This document shows positions 20,289 through 30,000 of a DNA stretch of 64,000 nucleotides, piece by piece. Each line of letters begins with the position of its first letter. The first letter of the stretch is position 1. Origin of the DNA: DAISJI01 sp964559835. GTDB lineage: Bacteria; Acidobacteriota; Terriglobia; Terriglobales; Acidobacteriaceae. Position numbers and translations under genes: made by a program. Where the stretch lies: assembly GCA_964559835.1 (NCBI GenBank), contig CAZLJE010000017.1, positions 1 to 64,000 on the forward strand. The letters are read 5' to 3'. Below the pieces are notes generated by a model, which did not search any database, was not told where the DNA came from, and was given only the letters and a program-made list of their open reading frames with translations.

Positions 20289-20343
20289 CCACGATGACCA
20301 TAACAAATGTAGCCACCCACAGTTCCAGCTACAATTAACCGCC

Positions 20344-21129
20344 ATGATTGTCCGCAGCGGCGACATCGACATCTACTACGAAGTCGTGGGCAAGGGCCCC
20401 GACCTCGTTCTGCTCCATCCTTTCCCGGCTCATCACGGTGTCTGGATGCCGGTCGGCGAGCAATTGGCCTCGAAGTACCGCGTCATCCTCCCCGACCTGC
20501 GCGGCCATGGACAATCCGGGGTTGGCGAAGGCGTCGCGACAATGGAGAAGCACGCTGAAGATCTCGTCCGCGTATTGGCAGACGCGCAAGTGAGCAAGGC
20601 GATCTTCGCCGGCGAATCTATCGGCGGGTACATCCTGTTCGAATTCTGGCGGCGTCATCGCGAGCGCGTTGAGGCCCTGGTCCTCTGCAACACGAAAGCC
20701 ACCGCCGATGCGGCCGAAGCTCGCAAGGCCCGATTGCAATCGGCGGAAGATGTCCTGAAGACGGGCGTCGAGCCCTTCGTCGATACCATGCTGCCCAAGT
20801 TGCTCGGCGAGACCACGCGCTACAACCGTCCTGACGTCGTGGCCGCCGCGAAGGCCATGATGATGAAGATCACGGCCGCGGGGGTCGCCGCCGTCCAGCG
20901 CGGCATGGCCGAGCGCCCCGATTCCGTCCCGACGTTACGCACGATCGATGTTTCGACGCTGGTCATCGGCGCCGGCGAGGACTCGATCCCGCTCTCCGAG
21001 GCGGAATTGATGAAGCAGCATATCGGTAAGGCTTCGCTGCGGGTGATCGCCAAGGCCGGCCATTACGCCGTGTTTGAGCGCCCCGAGGAGGCGCTGCGCC
21101 TGCTCCGGCAGTTCCTGGACGCGTTATGA
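20344..21129 (+). CDS. Alpha/beta-fold hydrolase
   Basis: 261 residues, no signal peptide, so cytoplasmic. Nucleophile elbow GESIGG places Ser at residue 92. LHPFPAHHGVW supplies the oxyanion region, GAGEDSIPL the acid loop, and KAGHYAVFERPEE the catalytic His near the C-terminus. It resembles 3-oxoadipate enol-lactonase-type and related small esterases, but the substrate cannot be assigned. No Shine-Dalgarno sequence is visible. A TACAAT hexamer ends 8 nt before the ATG, raising the possibility of a leaderless transcript. Confidence 0.88.
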   Translation: MIVRSGDIDIYYEVVGKGPDLVLLHPFPAHHGVWMPVGEQLASKYRVILPDLRGHGQSGVGEGVATMEKHAEDLVRVLADAQVSKAIFAGESIGGYILFEFWRRHRERVEALVLCNTKATADAAEARKARLQSAEDVLKTGVEPFVDTMLPKLLGETTRYNRPDVVAAAKAMMMKITAAGVAAVQRGMAERPDSVPTLRTIDVSTLVIGAGEDSIPLSEAELMKQHIGKASLRVIAKAGHYAVFERPEEALRLLRQFLDAL

Positions 21130-21135
21130 CATCAG

Positions 21136-21164
21136 CCCACCCTTCGGAAAGCGCGAAGGGTGGG
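21136..21164. repeat. REP-like hairpin after the hydrolase gene
   Basis: CCCACCCTTCG (21136-21146), loop GAAAGCG, CGAAGGGTGGG (21154-21164): an 11-bp perfect stem. There is no T run after it, so it may act as an RNA stabiliser or be a dispersed palindrome rather than a classic terminator. Confidence 0.6.
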
Positions 21165-21220
21165 GCACCCGACGGATTGAACTTCCGCGACAGCGAGAAC
21201 GGCAATAGAATGCAATCGTC

Positions 21221-21604
21221 ATGATGGACTTGTACCTGGTTCCTCCCAACACCAAGGTCACCGCCAAAGGTGACAGCGATCCTGTCGACGCGCTCGGCCT
21301 GGCGAGCCACGTCGTGCTGCTCACGCTGAACATCACCAGTGTCGTTGAGCAGGAATCGCTCGACGTGTCGATCTACGGATCGGCCGACGGCGTCACCTGG
21401 AGCGAAAAGCCGCTCATCGTGTTCCCGCAGAAGTTCTATCGCGGAGAGCATCCGCTGCTGCTGGATCTGAGCGATAAGCCGGAAGTGAAGATGCTGCGCG
21501 CGCACTGGGAAGTCGCGCGTTGGGGCCGCGGCGCGGAGACACCGATGTTCGAGTTCGAAGTGCGCGTGCGCGAGGTCCCGGCGGCCATGCTGGCCAAGTC
21601 ATAG
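21221..21604 (+). CDS. Conserved-looking hypothetical protein
   Basis: 127 residues, soluble, beta-rich pattern (HVVLLTLNITSVV, ESLDVSIYGSADGVTWSEKP, FEFEVRVREVP). I do not recognise the family. 'SIYGSADGVTW' recalls phage-tail or F5/8-type statistical motifs, but this is too short to call. The start could be either of two adjacent Met codons. A TAGAAT hexamer ends 9 nt before the ATG and no Shine-Dalgarno is seen. It converges with the TPR gene across a short hairpin. Confidence 0.7.
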   Translation: MMDLYLVPPNTKVTAKGDSDPVDALGLASHVVLLTLNITSVVEQESLDVSIYGSADGVTWSEKPLIVFPQKFYRGEHPLLLDLSDKPEVKMLRAHWEVARWGRGAETPMFEFEVRVREVPAAMLAKS

Positions 21605-21607
21605 TTT

Positions 21608-21624
21608 CCACCCTGGCAGGGTGG
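21608..21624. terminator. Short hairpin between convergent genes
   Basis: CCACCCT-GGC-AGGGTGG, a perfect 7-bp stem with a 3-nt loop, between converging stop codons at 21604 and 21636. There is no strong T tract, so terminator strength is uncertain. Confidence 0.45.
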
Positions 21625-21635
21625 GCCGCTCGTCC

Positions 21636-22631
21636 TTACTTTTTCGCCGAAGCAGTGAACGCCTTGACCTCGTCGAGCGTCTTGCGAACCGCCGCCGTAT
21701 CAGCGCCGTTAGGATCGGCGCCGAGGTACTTTTCCAGTTCGATCGTCGCCTCGGTATAGGATTTCAAACCCAGCAACGCGTGTGCGCGCACCAGGTGGAT
21801 GGGCGGATACTCCTGCCGCGTCATCTGGAGCGCCCGGTCGGCGCTGGCCAGGGAGCGTTGGTATTCGCCCTTGCCGAGCAGCGATTTGGCCATTTCGAAA
21901 TGGGCCTGCCACGAGGTGGGGACGAGCGGCATGCCGCGGTCCAGCATGCGAAGAGCATCATCGTAGCGTTGGGTGGCGTTATAAACGGAGGCGAGCACGA
22001 CGTATGCGAGACCATACCCGTAATCCGATTTCAGCGCCCGCTCGCCATCCTGAGCCGCATCTTCCAGCTTGTTGTTGGTCAGATCGATCAGTGCTTTCAG
22101 GGTGAGCGCGCGGGAATACGTCGGGGCGGCGGCGAGCGCCTTTTCGCAATGGGACTGGGCTTCATCCACTTTGTGCTTCGCGAATGCCTGCTCGCCTTTT
22201 TCGTACTCCTTCCTGGCCTTGTCGGGTACGCGCATTTCCGCCACGGAAACGGTCGCCCCGCCTCCTGGAGCGGGCTTCGCCTGCGACAGTTGAAGTGTGA
22301 CCTGCTGATCGACGCTATCGATGTCGACGCGCTCGCGCGCTTCCTCGAGTCCCACGGTGCCGCGAATCTCGTAACTTCCCTTGGGCAGATTGGAGAAGGT
22401 GAAGCTGCCGTTCGGCAGCGAATACCCGGAACCGACCATTGTCCCGCTTTGCAAATCGCGCACTTCGAGGCGAGCGTCGCGGACCGGCGTGCCGTCGAGG
22501 GTGGTGATAGTCCCGGAGATGTTCAACAAGGAGCCGTTGTGGAGGTTGTTTCCATTGAACGCGCGTTGCGCGGCTGCCGTCGAAAGCAACGCGGTTAAGA
22601 TGAAGAAGAGAACCAAAACCCGGTACTTCAT
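21636..22631 (-). CDS. Secreted carboxypeptidase-regulatory-like + TPR protein
   Basis: 331 residues. Signal peptide MKYRVLVLFFILTALLSTAAAQ. A CarboxypepD_reg-like beta-sandwich follows at about 37-115 (ISGTITTLDGTPVRDARLEV, GSYEIRGTV). From about 135 to 320, three to five TPR-like repeats are seen (KGEQAFAKHKVDEAQSHCEK, GLAYVVLASVYNATQRYDDA, LLGKGEYQRSLASADRALQM). Likely periplasmic or surface scaffold; no enzymatic motif. This combination is common in Acidobacteriota secretomes. Confidence 0.88.
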   Translation of the reverse strand: MKYRVLVLFFILTALLSTAAAQRAFNGNNLHNGSLLNISGTITTLDGTPVRDARLEVRDLQSGTMVGSGYSLPNGSFTFSNLPKGSYEIRGTVGLEEARERVDIDSVDQQVTLQLSQAKPAPGGGATVSVAEMRVPDKARKEYEKGEQAFAKHKVDEAQSHCEKALAAAPTYSRALTLKALIDLTNNKLEDAAQDGERALKSDYGYGLAYVVLASVYNATQRYDDALRMLDRGMPLVPTSWQAHFEMAKSLLGKGEYQRSLASADRALQMTRQEYPPIHLVRAHALLGLKSYTEATIELEKYLGADPNGADTAAVRKTLDEVKAFTASAKK

Positions 22632-22837
22632 TCGGTGTACCCTGAGATCGCGGGAAAACCGGGGTCAGAGGCAGGGGACTCGGAGGACCTGGGATTACCC
22701 ACTTGCATTCAGCACAACGGATCAGCGTCGTGCTAATTGAGTGAGATGAGCGATTTTCACGTACGTTGCCCCTGCGGGCGCACGATGGCAGGCGGAATAT
22801 TTTACTAGCCAGGGACAACTCTGGCGCGAGACTTAGG

Positions 22838-24121
22838 ATGAGCGATCAACAAAATTCTGTGGCCGTGCGGCCCGCGAGCGGCGTAAATGGCGCTTTAACG
22901 CTGCCCGGTGATAAATCCATCTCGCATCGCTACGCGATGCTCGGAGCGATCGCCGGTGGTGAAACGCGGCTCGCGAACTTCTCGACGGGCGCAGATTGTC
23001 AAAGCACGCTCGCGTGCATGGCGCAACTCGGCGCGAAGATCGCGCGTGAAAACGGATTGATCTCGATACAAGGCGGGACCTTGCGGCGTGCGGCGTCGCC
23101 GCTCGACTGCGGTAACTCGGGTTCGACGATGCGCATGCTCTCGGGAATCGTGGCGGGGCAGCCTTTCGTGAGCGAGTTGACCGGCGACGAATCGTTGTCG
23201 CGCCGTCCGATGCGCCGCGTGATCGCACCACTGGAACGCATGGGAGCCCGTATCGAATCGCACGATGGCCTCGCTCCTCTGCGGATCCAAGGCGCACGCT
23301 TACAGGGCATCGACTACAAGCTGCCGGTCGCCAGCGCACAGGTGAAGTCGGCAGTACTGCTGGCGGGACTATTCGCGCAAGGCGCAACCTGGGTCGAGGA
23401 GCCGGTCCGCACCCGCGATCACACCGAACTGGCGCTCGCTGCATTCGGTGCGACCGTGAAACGCGACCGCCTGCGCGCGGGTATCGAAGGCGGGCAGCCA
23501 CTGCACGCGATCGAAGCGGTCGTTCCGGGCGACTTGTCTTCGGCCGCGTTCTTCCTCTGCGCGGCAGCGCTGTTTCCCGGCTCGACTCTCATCATCGACA
23601 ATGTGCTGCTGAATCCGCGCCGCGCGGTGCTGCTCGACGTACTCTCCGCGATGGGCGCACAGATCGCCATGCTCCACGTCGAGGAGCGCCACGGCGAATT
23701 GGCGGGCGCGGTCCGTATCGCGGGCGGTACGCTCCGTGGCGGGACGATCGAAGGCGCTCACACCGCCGCGCTCATCGACGAGTTGCCGGTCCTCGCCGCC
23801 ATCGGGCCATATACGACGGAGGGCGTCGAGATCCGCGACGCGGCCGAACTACGCCACAAGGAAAGCGATCGCATTGCCGCCGTCGCGCAGAATCTGCGGG
23901 CCATGGGCGCGCTGGTGGAAGAGCGTCCGGACGGACTGCGCGTTTCCGGCGGGCAAAAGCTGCACGGAGCAGAGATCGATTCCCAAGGCGACCACCGGAT
24001 CGCGATGGCTTTCGCCGTCGCCGCTTTGAAGGCAGGCGGCGAAAGCGTCATTCGGGGCGCTGATGCCGCGCGCATCTCCTTTCCCGAATTTTTCGAGCTT
24101 TTATCGCAGATCGCGGGGTGA
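22838..24121 (+). CDS. aroA: 3-phosphoshikimate 1-carboxyvinyltransferase (EPSP synthase)
   Basis: Shikimate-pathway enzyme joining phosphoenolpyruvate to shikimate 3-phosphate. 427 residues from ATG 22838 (MSDQQNSVAVRPAS). Visible motifs: LPGDKSISHR (Lys26 and Arg31 substrate contacts), NSGSTMRMLSG, DESLSRRPMRR, RHKESDRIAAV and DHRIAMAFA. Length is normal. An upstream in-frame ATG at 22766 would add 24 residues that do not resemble the family. Its stop is followed after 4 bp by the P-loop kinase gene. Confidence 0.97.
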   Translation: MSDQQNSVAVRPASGVNGALTLPGDKSISHRYAMLGAIAGGETRLANFSTGADCQSTLACMAQLGAKIARENGLISIQGGTLRRAASPLDCGNSGSTMRMLSGIVAGQPFVSELTGDESLSRRPMRRVIAPLERMGARIESHDGLAPLRIQGARLQGIDYKLPVASAQVKSAVLLAGLFAQGATWVEEPVRTRDHTELALAAFGATVKRDRLRAGIEGGQPLHAIEAVVPGDLSSAAFFLCAAALFPGSTLIIDNVLLNPRRAVLLDVLSAMGAQIAMLHVEERHGELAGAVRIAGGTLRGGTIEGAHTAALIDELPVLAAIGPYTTEGVEIRDAAELRHKESDRIAAVAQNLRAMGALVEERPDGLRVSGGQKLHGAEIDSQGDHRIAMAFAVAALKAGGESVIRGADAARISFPEFFELLSQIAG

Positions 24122-24125
24122 TGGA

Positions 24126-24671
24126 TTGCTGGTGATCATGGCCGGACTTCCCGGCACGGGCAAAAGCACACTGGCGCGCGCGATTGCGTCGCAGACCGGC
24201 GCCTACGTCCTCGACAAGGACCAAATCCGGGCTGCACTCTTCCCCGCCGACCTGGTCGAGTACTCGCGCGAGCAGGATGACTTCGTGCTCCGCGTCATGC
24301 TCAAGGTCGGCGGTTGGATCGTCCGGCGCGACGCGAAACGGATCGTCATCCTCGACGGGCGTCCGTTCACCAAGAAGTATCAGCGCGACGTGGTCATCAA
24401 TTTTGCCGAATGGATGAAGACGCGCTGGCGCATCGTTGAGTGCACATGCCCGGAACAGACGGCGCGGCAACGGATCGAGGCCGCGACAGACCATCCGGCG
24501 TTGGACCGCGATTTCGAACTCTACCGGCGCGTGAAGAGCGAGTGGGAGGAGATCACGCGTCCGAAGCTGGTGGTGGATACCGCGGCGCCGGTTGAGGAAT
24601 GCGTCGCGAAGGTGCTTGCTTACCTCGGGGCGACCGCGGAGTCTAATCCGGCGCGGGCAGCGGAGCTATAA
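24126..24671 (+). CDS. P-loop AAA-type small-molecule kinase
   Basis: About 181 residues if the TTG at 24126 is used (reads MLVIMAGLPGTGKSTLARAI). The ATG at 24138 would leave the first strand too short. Walker A is GLPGTGKS; an acidic ILDGRPF fits Walker B, and a lid-like Arg-rich segment follows (CPEQTARQRIEAA). Resembles Zeta-toxin/gluconate-kinase-like AAA_33 proteins; the substrate is unknown. Close spacing to aroA suggests one transcript. Confidence 0.82.
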   Translation: MLVIMAGLPGTGKSTLARAIASQTGAYVLDKDQIRAALFPADLVEYSREQDDFVLRVMLKVGGWIVRRDAKRIVILDGRPFTKKYQRDVVINFAEWMKTRWRIVECTCPEQTARQRIEAATDHPALDRDFELYRRVKSEWEEITRPKLVVDTAAPVEECVAKVLAYLGATAESNPARAAEL

Positions 24672-24672
24672 T
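24667..24672 (+). promoter_or_regulatory. -10 element for the small exported protein
   Basis: TATAAT overlapping the kinase stop codon, 22 nt before the ATG at 24695, with a GGAGG ribosome site at 24682-24686. No clear -35. Confidence 0.4.
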
Positions 24673-24694
24673 CCGCAATACGGAGGTACGTCCC

Positions 24695-25051
24695 ATGCGT
24701 ATCGTGACGCTCATCCTCCTCGTCCTCCTGGCGACTGTTGCATATGCGCAACGCCCAGCCGATGCCACGGCTGTAGCCCCGAACGTAAACAGTGCGACTG
24801 AAACGATCCTGGTGTCGCAACCGGATGTGCTCTCGAACACGACAGAGCGTTCCCGGGATTCGACACCCCTTACCAGCAAACTCCTGCGCTCGCCCGGCGA
24901 TCGCGGCACGTGCTTTTTCATCCGCAGCTACGTCATGAAGCGGGAGGACGACACGGACGCTATGCACCTGGACCATGTGACCACGTGCACGCCGATGTCA
25001 CGCTTCCAGATGAAGAAAACGGTGCGGGTGGTTCCCGCCATCGAGAGGTAA
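24695..25051 (+). CDS. Small exported hypothetical protein
   Basis: 118 residues with a clear signal peptide (MRIVTLILLVLLATVAYAQ). The mature part has two Cys (GTCFFIRSY, TTCTPMSRF), which could form one disulfide, and a basic end (FQMKKTVRVVPAIER). Shine-Dalgarno GGAGG is well placed. I do not recognise a family. The gene precedes tRNA-Lys by 43 bp. Confidence 0.75.
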   Translation: MRIVTLILLVLLATVAYAQRPADATAVAPNVNSATETILVSQPDVLSNTTERSRDSTPLTSKLLRSPGDRGTCFFIRSYVMKREDDTDAMHLDHVTTCTPMSRFQMKKTVRVVPAIER

Positions 25052-25094
25052 GGAGAGGAACCGCACCCGCTCGGTGTGCTAGATTTGTAGGAGT

Positions 25095-25170
25095 GGGTGC
25101 GTAGCTCAGTTGGTAGAGCAATGCCCTTTTAAGGCATGGGTCGCAGGTTCGAATCCTGCCGCACTCACCA
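25095..25170 (+). tRNA. tRNA-Lys (anticodon UUU)
   Basis: 76 nt with encoded CCA. The acceptor stem GGGTGCG pairs with CGCACTC, with one G-U pair. D arm GCTCAGTTGGTAGAGC, anticodon stem ATGCC/GGCAT with loop CTTTTAA (anticodon TTT), T arm CAGGTTCGAATCCTG. All arms fold. Confidence 0.98.
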
Positions 25171-25255
25171 GATCTTCGAAAGTTACGGCCCGAAATCAAA
25201 GGCGCTTCTGACGCCATCAGCGGCCGGCAGTAAAATCATGGCGAGGAGCAGTTGT

Positions 25256-25579
25256 ATGAAGCGCCTCTCCGCCCTTCTGGTTCTCTCTTCCCTATTCCTC
25301 GCAGGCTGCGGTACGGTCGTGGTGCGTGGTGCATTGAACGCCGACAACGTGGCTGTCGCTTCAGGCACTGTCAGCATCGTGCACCTCACGTTCGCCTCCG
25401 ATGGCAACGGCACCACGATCACCGTCACCGTCGTTACCCTGTTGCAATCCGGAACGGCGCAAGACCTCACCTTTTGCGGATCACACGCGGGGCAGTTTCC
25501 GATGGACGCCTTTGTGACCACCAGGTTTACCACGGGCACGACGTGCTCGACGCTGCTCAGCGTCACCGCCAGCCACTGA
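25256..25579 (+). CDS. Small lipoprotein, hypothetical
   Basis: 107 residues from ATG 25256 with AGGAG upstream. Signal peptide II with lipobox LAGC (Cys19). The mature domain is Thr/Val-rich and beta-stranded (TTITVTVVTLLQ), with two further Cys (FCGSHAGQF, TTCSTLLSV) that may form a disulfide. No family recognised. Converges with the efflux operon. Confidence 0.75.
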   Translation: MKRLSALLVLSSLFLAGCGTVVVRGALNADNVAVASGTVSIVHLTFASDGNGTTITVTVVTLLQSGTAQDLTFCGSHAGQFPMDAFVTTRFTTGTTCSTLLSVTASH

Positions 25580-25601
25580 CAGCTGCCGTCCATATTTTTT
25601 T

Positions 25602-27005
25602 CTACTGCTGCCAGCCGCCGCCCAGGGCGCGGTACAGGTTCACTACGCTCACCAGTTCATCGCGCCGCGCTTGCGCAAGCTGAAGCTCGCCCGCGAACAG
25701 GTCACGGTCTGCGTCCAGCGCATTCAGTAGCGTGTCGACGCCACCACGGTAGCGCACGTACGACAGGCGTGAGCGGTCCTGGAGCGTCACCACCAGCGTT
25801 TCCTGGCGCACGCGGATCTCTCGCGATTTCTGATACTGGACCAGCGAATCCGCCACTTCGCGGAATGAGGTCTGGATAACCCTCTCGTATTGCACCAGCG
25901 CGATTTTGTCGTTCGCCTCGGCCAACCGCACATTCGACTTCAAACGTCCGCCCGTGAATATCGGCTGCGCGACGTCCGGTACGAACTGCCACGTTTTAGT
26001 CGCGCCGGTGAACAGGTTCGAGAGCTGGTTGCTCTGAAATCCGAACACTCCGGTGAGGCTGATCTGGGGGAAGTAGGCGGCCTTGGCAACGCCGATCCTG
26101 GCGTTCTCCGCGACGAGGCTTTGCTCTGCCTGTCGAATGTCCGGACGACGATCCAGCAGCGACGACGGTAGTCCGGCCGGTACTTCAGGCGGCATTTCCT
26201 GTTCGGTCAGCGTACGCTGGCGCGCAACAGGCGCCGGGTTGGCGCCCGTGAGGTAGCTGATCTGGTTTTCGGTCTGCTCGATACGCTCTTCAATCCCCGG
26301 GATCACTTCCGAGGCCGTTTGCACCAACTGCTCGCCCTGACGCACTTCGAGGACGGTCGCCAGTCCACGGCTGCGACGCATCTGGATAAGACGCAACGAA
26401 TCCTCGCGAGTAGCGAGGGTATGCTTCGCTATCGCGAGTTCCTGGTCGAGTTCGAGAAGATTGAAATAGGCGGTGCTGAGGTCGCTGACCAGCGTCATCA
26501 ACACGACCTTGCGGTTTTCTTCGCTGGCGAGAAGATCGGCCCGCGACGCTTCCGTCGCCCGGCGGAGACGTCCCCACAGGTCGACCTCGTACGAGACAAG
26601 ATTGCCGCCGACCGTTCCGAACGTGCGCGTCTGCTTAAAACCAGCGGGCAACGGGAACGAACCGCTCCGCGATATGCGTTCGGTAGTTACGTTGGCGGAT
26701 TCCGTTGCCGTCGGATATTGGTCCGCGCGCGTGATCCCCACCACCGCGCGCTCCGCTTCGACGCGCGCAGCCGCTTCGCGAACGTCGTAGTTGCGTTCCA
26801 TCGCGGTGCGGATCAGGGATTGAAGCTGCTCGTCCTTGAACACCTCGAACCACTTGGCGTCGGCAAGCGAAGCCGGGTCCGTCGTCGCCTCCACTCCACG
26901 AAACGCGGTGGGCGTCGTCACTTTGGGGCGGTGGTAGTTCGGCCCGACCGTGCAGCCCGTAAGCAAAGCGGCTGCGAGCATGATGGTGATCAAGCGGCGG
27001 TTCAT
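25602..27005 (-). CDS. RND efflux outer-membrane factor lipoprotein (OprM/NodT family)
   Basis: 467 residues. Signal and lipobox LLTGC (Cys18), then TVGPNYHRP, the OprM/CusC N-terminal motif. Two long helical OEP domains with the repeats GRLRRATEASRADLLAS and GGRLKSNVRLAEANDKIAL and the LPSSLLDRRPDIRQAEQSL signature. Forms the TolC-like outer-membrane duct for the pump. Its start overlaps the end of the RND gene by 4 bp. Last gene of the operon. Confidence 0.96.
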   Translation of the reverse strand: MNRRLITIMLAAALLTGCTVGPNYHRPKVTTPTAFRGVEATTDPASLADAKWFEVFKDEQLQSLIRTAMERNYDVREAAARVEAERAVVGITRADQYPTATESANVTTERISRSGSFPLPAGFKQTRTFGTVGGNLVSYEVDLWGRLRRATEASRADLLASEENRKVVLMTLVSDLSTAYFNLLELDQELAIAKHTLATREDSLRLIQMRRSRGLATVLEVRQGEQLVQTASEVIPGIEERIEQTENQISYLTGANPAPVARQRTLTEQEMPPEVPAGLPSSLLDRRPDIRQAEQSLVAENARIGVAKAAYFPQISLTGVFGFQSNQLSNLFTGATKTWQFVPDVAQPIFTGGRLKSNVRLAEANDKIALVQYERVIQTSFREVADSLVQYQKSREIRVRQETLVVTLQDRSRLSYVRYRGGVDTLLNALDADRDLFAGELQLAQARRDELVSVVNLYRALGGGWQQ

Positions 27006-30000
27006 TGCAGTCCCTCCGATCCGGACGCCTGATACATCGGCATCGTGTGCAACGGGAACTCCTCGACGTTGTTCCCTGGATCCAGATCTTCCAGCGAGAC
27101 ATCTCCTTTGTGCGTACGTGCGAGCAACACGTAGATGGATGGCACGACGAACAGCGTGAATGCCGATCCGATGATCATGCCGCTGACCAGCATGATGCCG
27201 ATACTGTTGCGCGCACCCGCTCCCGGCCCGGTTGCGAGGATCAGCGGGAAGTGACCGACGACGGTTGCCGCGGTCGTCATCAGGATCGGGCGTAACCGCG
27301 TTCCCGCCGCCTCAATGACCGCCGCGACCTTGTCTCTCCCGTTTTCCTGGAGGTGGTTGGCGAACTCGACGATCAAGATCGCATTCTTCGACACCAATCC
27401 AACCAAGGTGATCAGTCCTACCTGGCTGTAAATGTTCAGCGTCGTCAGCCCCAGGAATGAGAAGAGCAACGCGCCTGAGATCGCCAGTGGAACCGATCCG
27501 GCAAGAATGATGAGCGGGTCGCGGAAGCTCTCGAACTGTGCCGCGAGCACCAGGTAAATCAGGATTCCCGACAGCAGGAACGTACCGAGGAATTTGCTTC
27601 CCTCGGTGCGCAACTGGCGCGACTGGCCGGCATAATCGAGAGTGAATCCTTGCGGCATATTCTTGTGCGCCTCGTCCTCAAGGAACCGGAGTGCCTGGTC
27701 GAGCGAGACGTTGGGCGGGATCACGCCCTGGATACGAATGGCATTGAGCTGCTGGAACTTTCGTAGATCGCGAGGCTCGGTAGTCGTTCGCAGCCCGGCA
27801 AACGTGGACAGTGGCACGAGTTTGCCTTCGGAGCCGGTCACGTAGATGGAAGACAACTGGTCGGGCGTGAGTCGCTCGACCCGCTTCACCTGCGGGATCA
27901 CTTTGTAGCTGCGCCCATCGATGCTGAAGCGGTTGACGTAATTGCCCCCCAGCAAGGCCGAAAGATCGCGGCCGGTCTGGCTGAGGTCGATGCCCTGCGC
28001 CCGCACTTTATCGCGGTCGAAAACGACTTCGGTCTGCGGCTGATCGTACTTCACGTCGACGTCCGCATAGATAAACAGGCCGCTCGCGAATGCCTTCTGC
28101 ACCAGCTGGTTCGCGAATTGCGTGAGTTCCCGCGGCTCTGCTGCCGAGGCGATGACGAAATCCACGGGGAAATCGCCACCGCCGGGCAGCGGGGGAGGAG
28201 TCAAAGGGATCACGCGGATGCCGGCGATCTTCGACAGAGGGCCGGCCGACTCGCCAAGCAATTGCTGTGTGGTCTTATCGCGCTCGCTCCAAGGCTTGGT
28301 CACCATGCCACCGAAACCGCTGGTGGATTGCGTGATCTGGAAGATGCTCTTCGTCTGCGGCATTGCCTTATAAACGTCGTATACCTGCTGGCTGAAGAGC
28401 TTGGTCTGGTCGAGCGTCGCGTTGGGAGACGCCTGCACAATACCGAAGATGACGCCCTGGTCTTCGGCGGGCGCCAGTTCCTTCATTGAGAACAGGTAAA
28501 ACGGGATCGCCAGCACCGTAACAATCGCCCACAACGTCAGGACGACGGGGCGGTACCGAAGAGTTCCTTCCACCGTGCGGACGTAAGCGGAGCGCACACG
28601 TTCGAAGCGGCGGTTGATGAATCCGGCAAAGCCCTTGTCCGCATCACCTGCGCGCAAGAGCTTGGAACTCATCATCGGGGACAGCGTCAGAGCCACGATG
28701 CCCGAAACGATCACCGCACCCGCCAGCGTGAAGGCGAATTCGCGGAAGAGAGTGCCGGTCAGGCCGCCCTGAATGCCAACGGGCGTGTACACCGCCGCCA
28801 GCGTGATAGTGATGGAGATAACAGGTCCAACTAATTCGCGCGCGGCATCGATGGCGGCTTGCTTCGGCGACTTTCCTTCCTGGATGTGCCGCTCGACGTT
28901 CTCGACCATCACGATGGCGTCGTCCACGACCAGGCCGACAGACAGAACGATCGCCAGCAGCGTTAGAAGATTAAGGGTGAAGCCGGCCACCAGCATCAGG
29001 AACACGGCGCCGACCAGCGATATGGGAATCGCAATCACCGGTATCAGCACCGACCGGACGGACCCGAGGAACAGGAAGATGACGATGATAACGATGATCA
29101 GCGTCTCGGCGAGTGTGTGCAGAACTTCATTGATCGCGTCCTGGATGTATTCCGTCGAGTCGTAAGGGACAGCCAGCTTCATCCCTGCCGGAAGCTGCGA
29201 TTGCAACGCAGGCAGCTCTGCGCGCACGCTCTTGACCACTTCGAGTGAGTTCGCAGTCGGCAACACCCAGATGCCCATGAACGTCGCCTGCTCGCCGTTG
29301 AAACGCACGTCGGATTCGTAGTTCTCCGCGCCCAGCACGACATCGGCAACTTCGCCGAGGCGCACGATGGTTCCCTTGTCTTGCTTGATCACCATCTGGC
29401 GGAATTCTTCCGCAGTACGCAGGTCGGTGTTGGCGACGAGGTTCACCGAAACCATCGATCCCTTGGTTTTACCGAGCGCCGACAGATAGTTGTTCTTCGC
29501 GAGCGCGTCCTGCACCGTCGACGGCGAGATACCCAGCGCCGCCATTTTGTCGGCCTTGAGCCAAATGCGCATGGCGAAGGTCCGGTTGCCGAGGATCTCC
29601 GCGCGCTGCACACCATTGATCGCGCTCAGCTTCGGCTGCACCACGCGCGTCAGGTAGTCGGTGATCTGGTCCTGGTTGAGGTCCTTGGACGAGAACCCGA
29701 TGTACATGGCGGCGAATTGCTGGTCCGCGTTCTGCAACTCGATGACCGGCGCTTCGGCTTCCGGCGGCAGATCGTTGCGCACCTGCGCCACCTTCGCCTG
29801 GATCTGCGTGAGGGCGCCGTTGGTGTCGTAATTCAGCTTCAGGTGGACGGTGATCGTGCTCAGTCCCTGCGCGCTCGACGACTCCATGTAGTCGATGCCA
29901 TCAGCGCTGGCGATCACGCGTTCCAGGGGCGTCGTAATGAAGCCGCGAACCAGATCGGCGTTGGCACCGACGTAGACTGTACTGACCGTCACGACGGCGA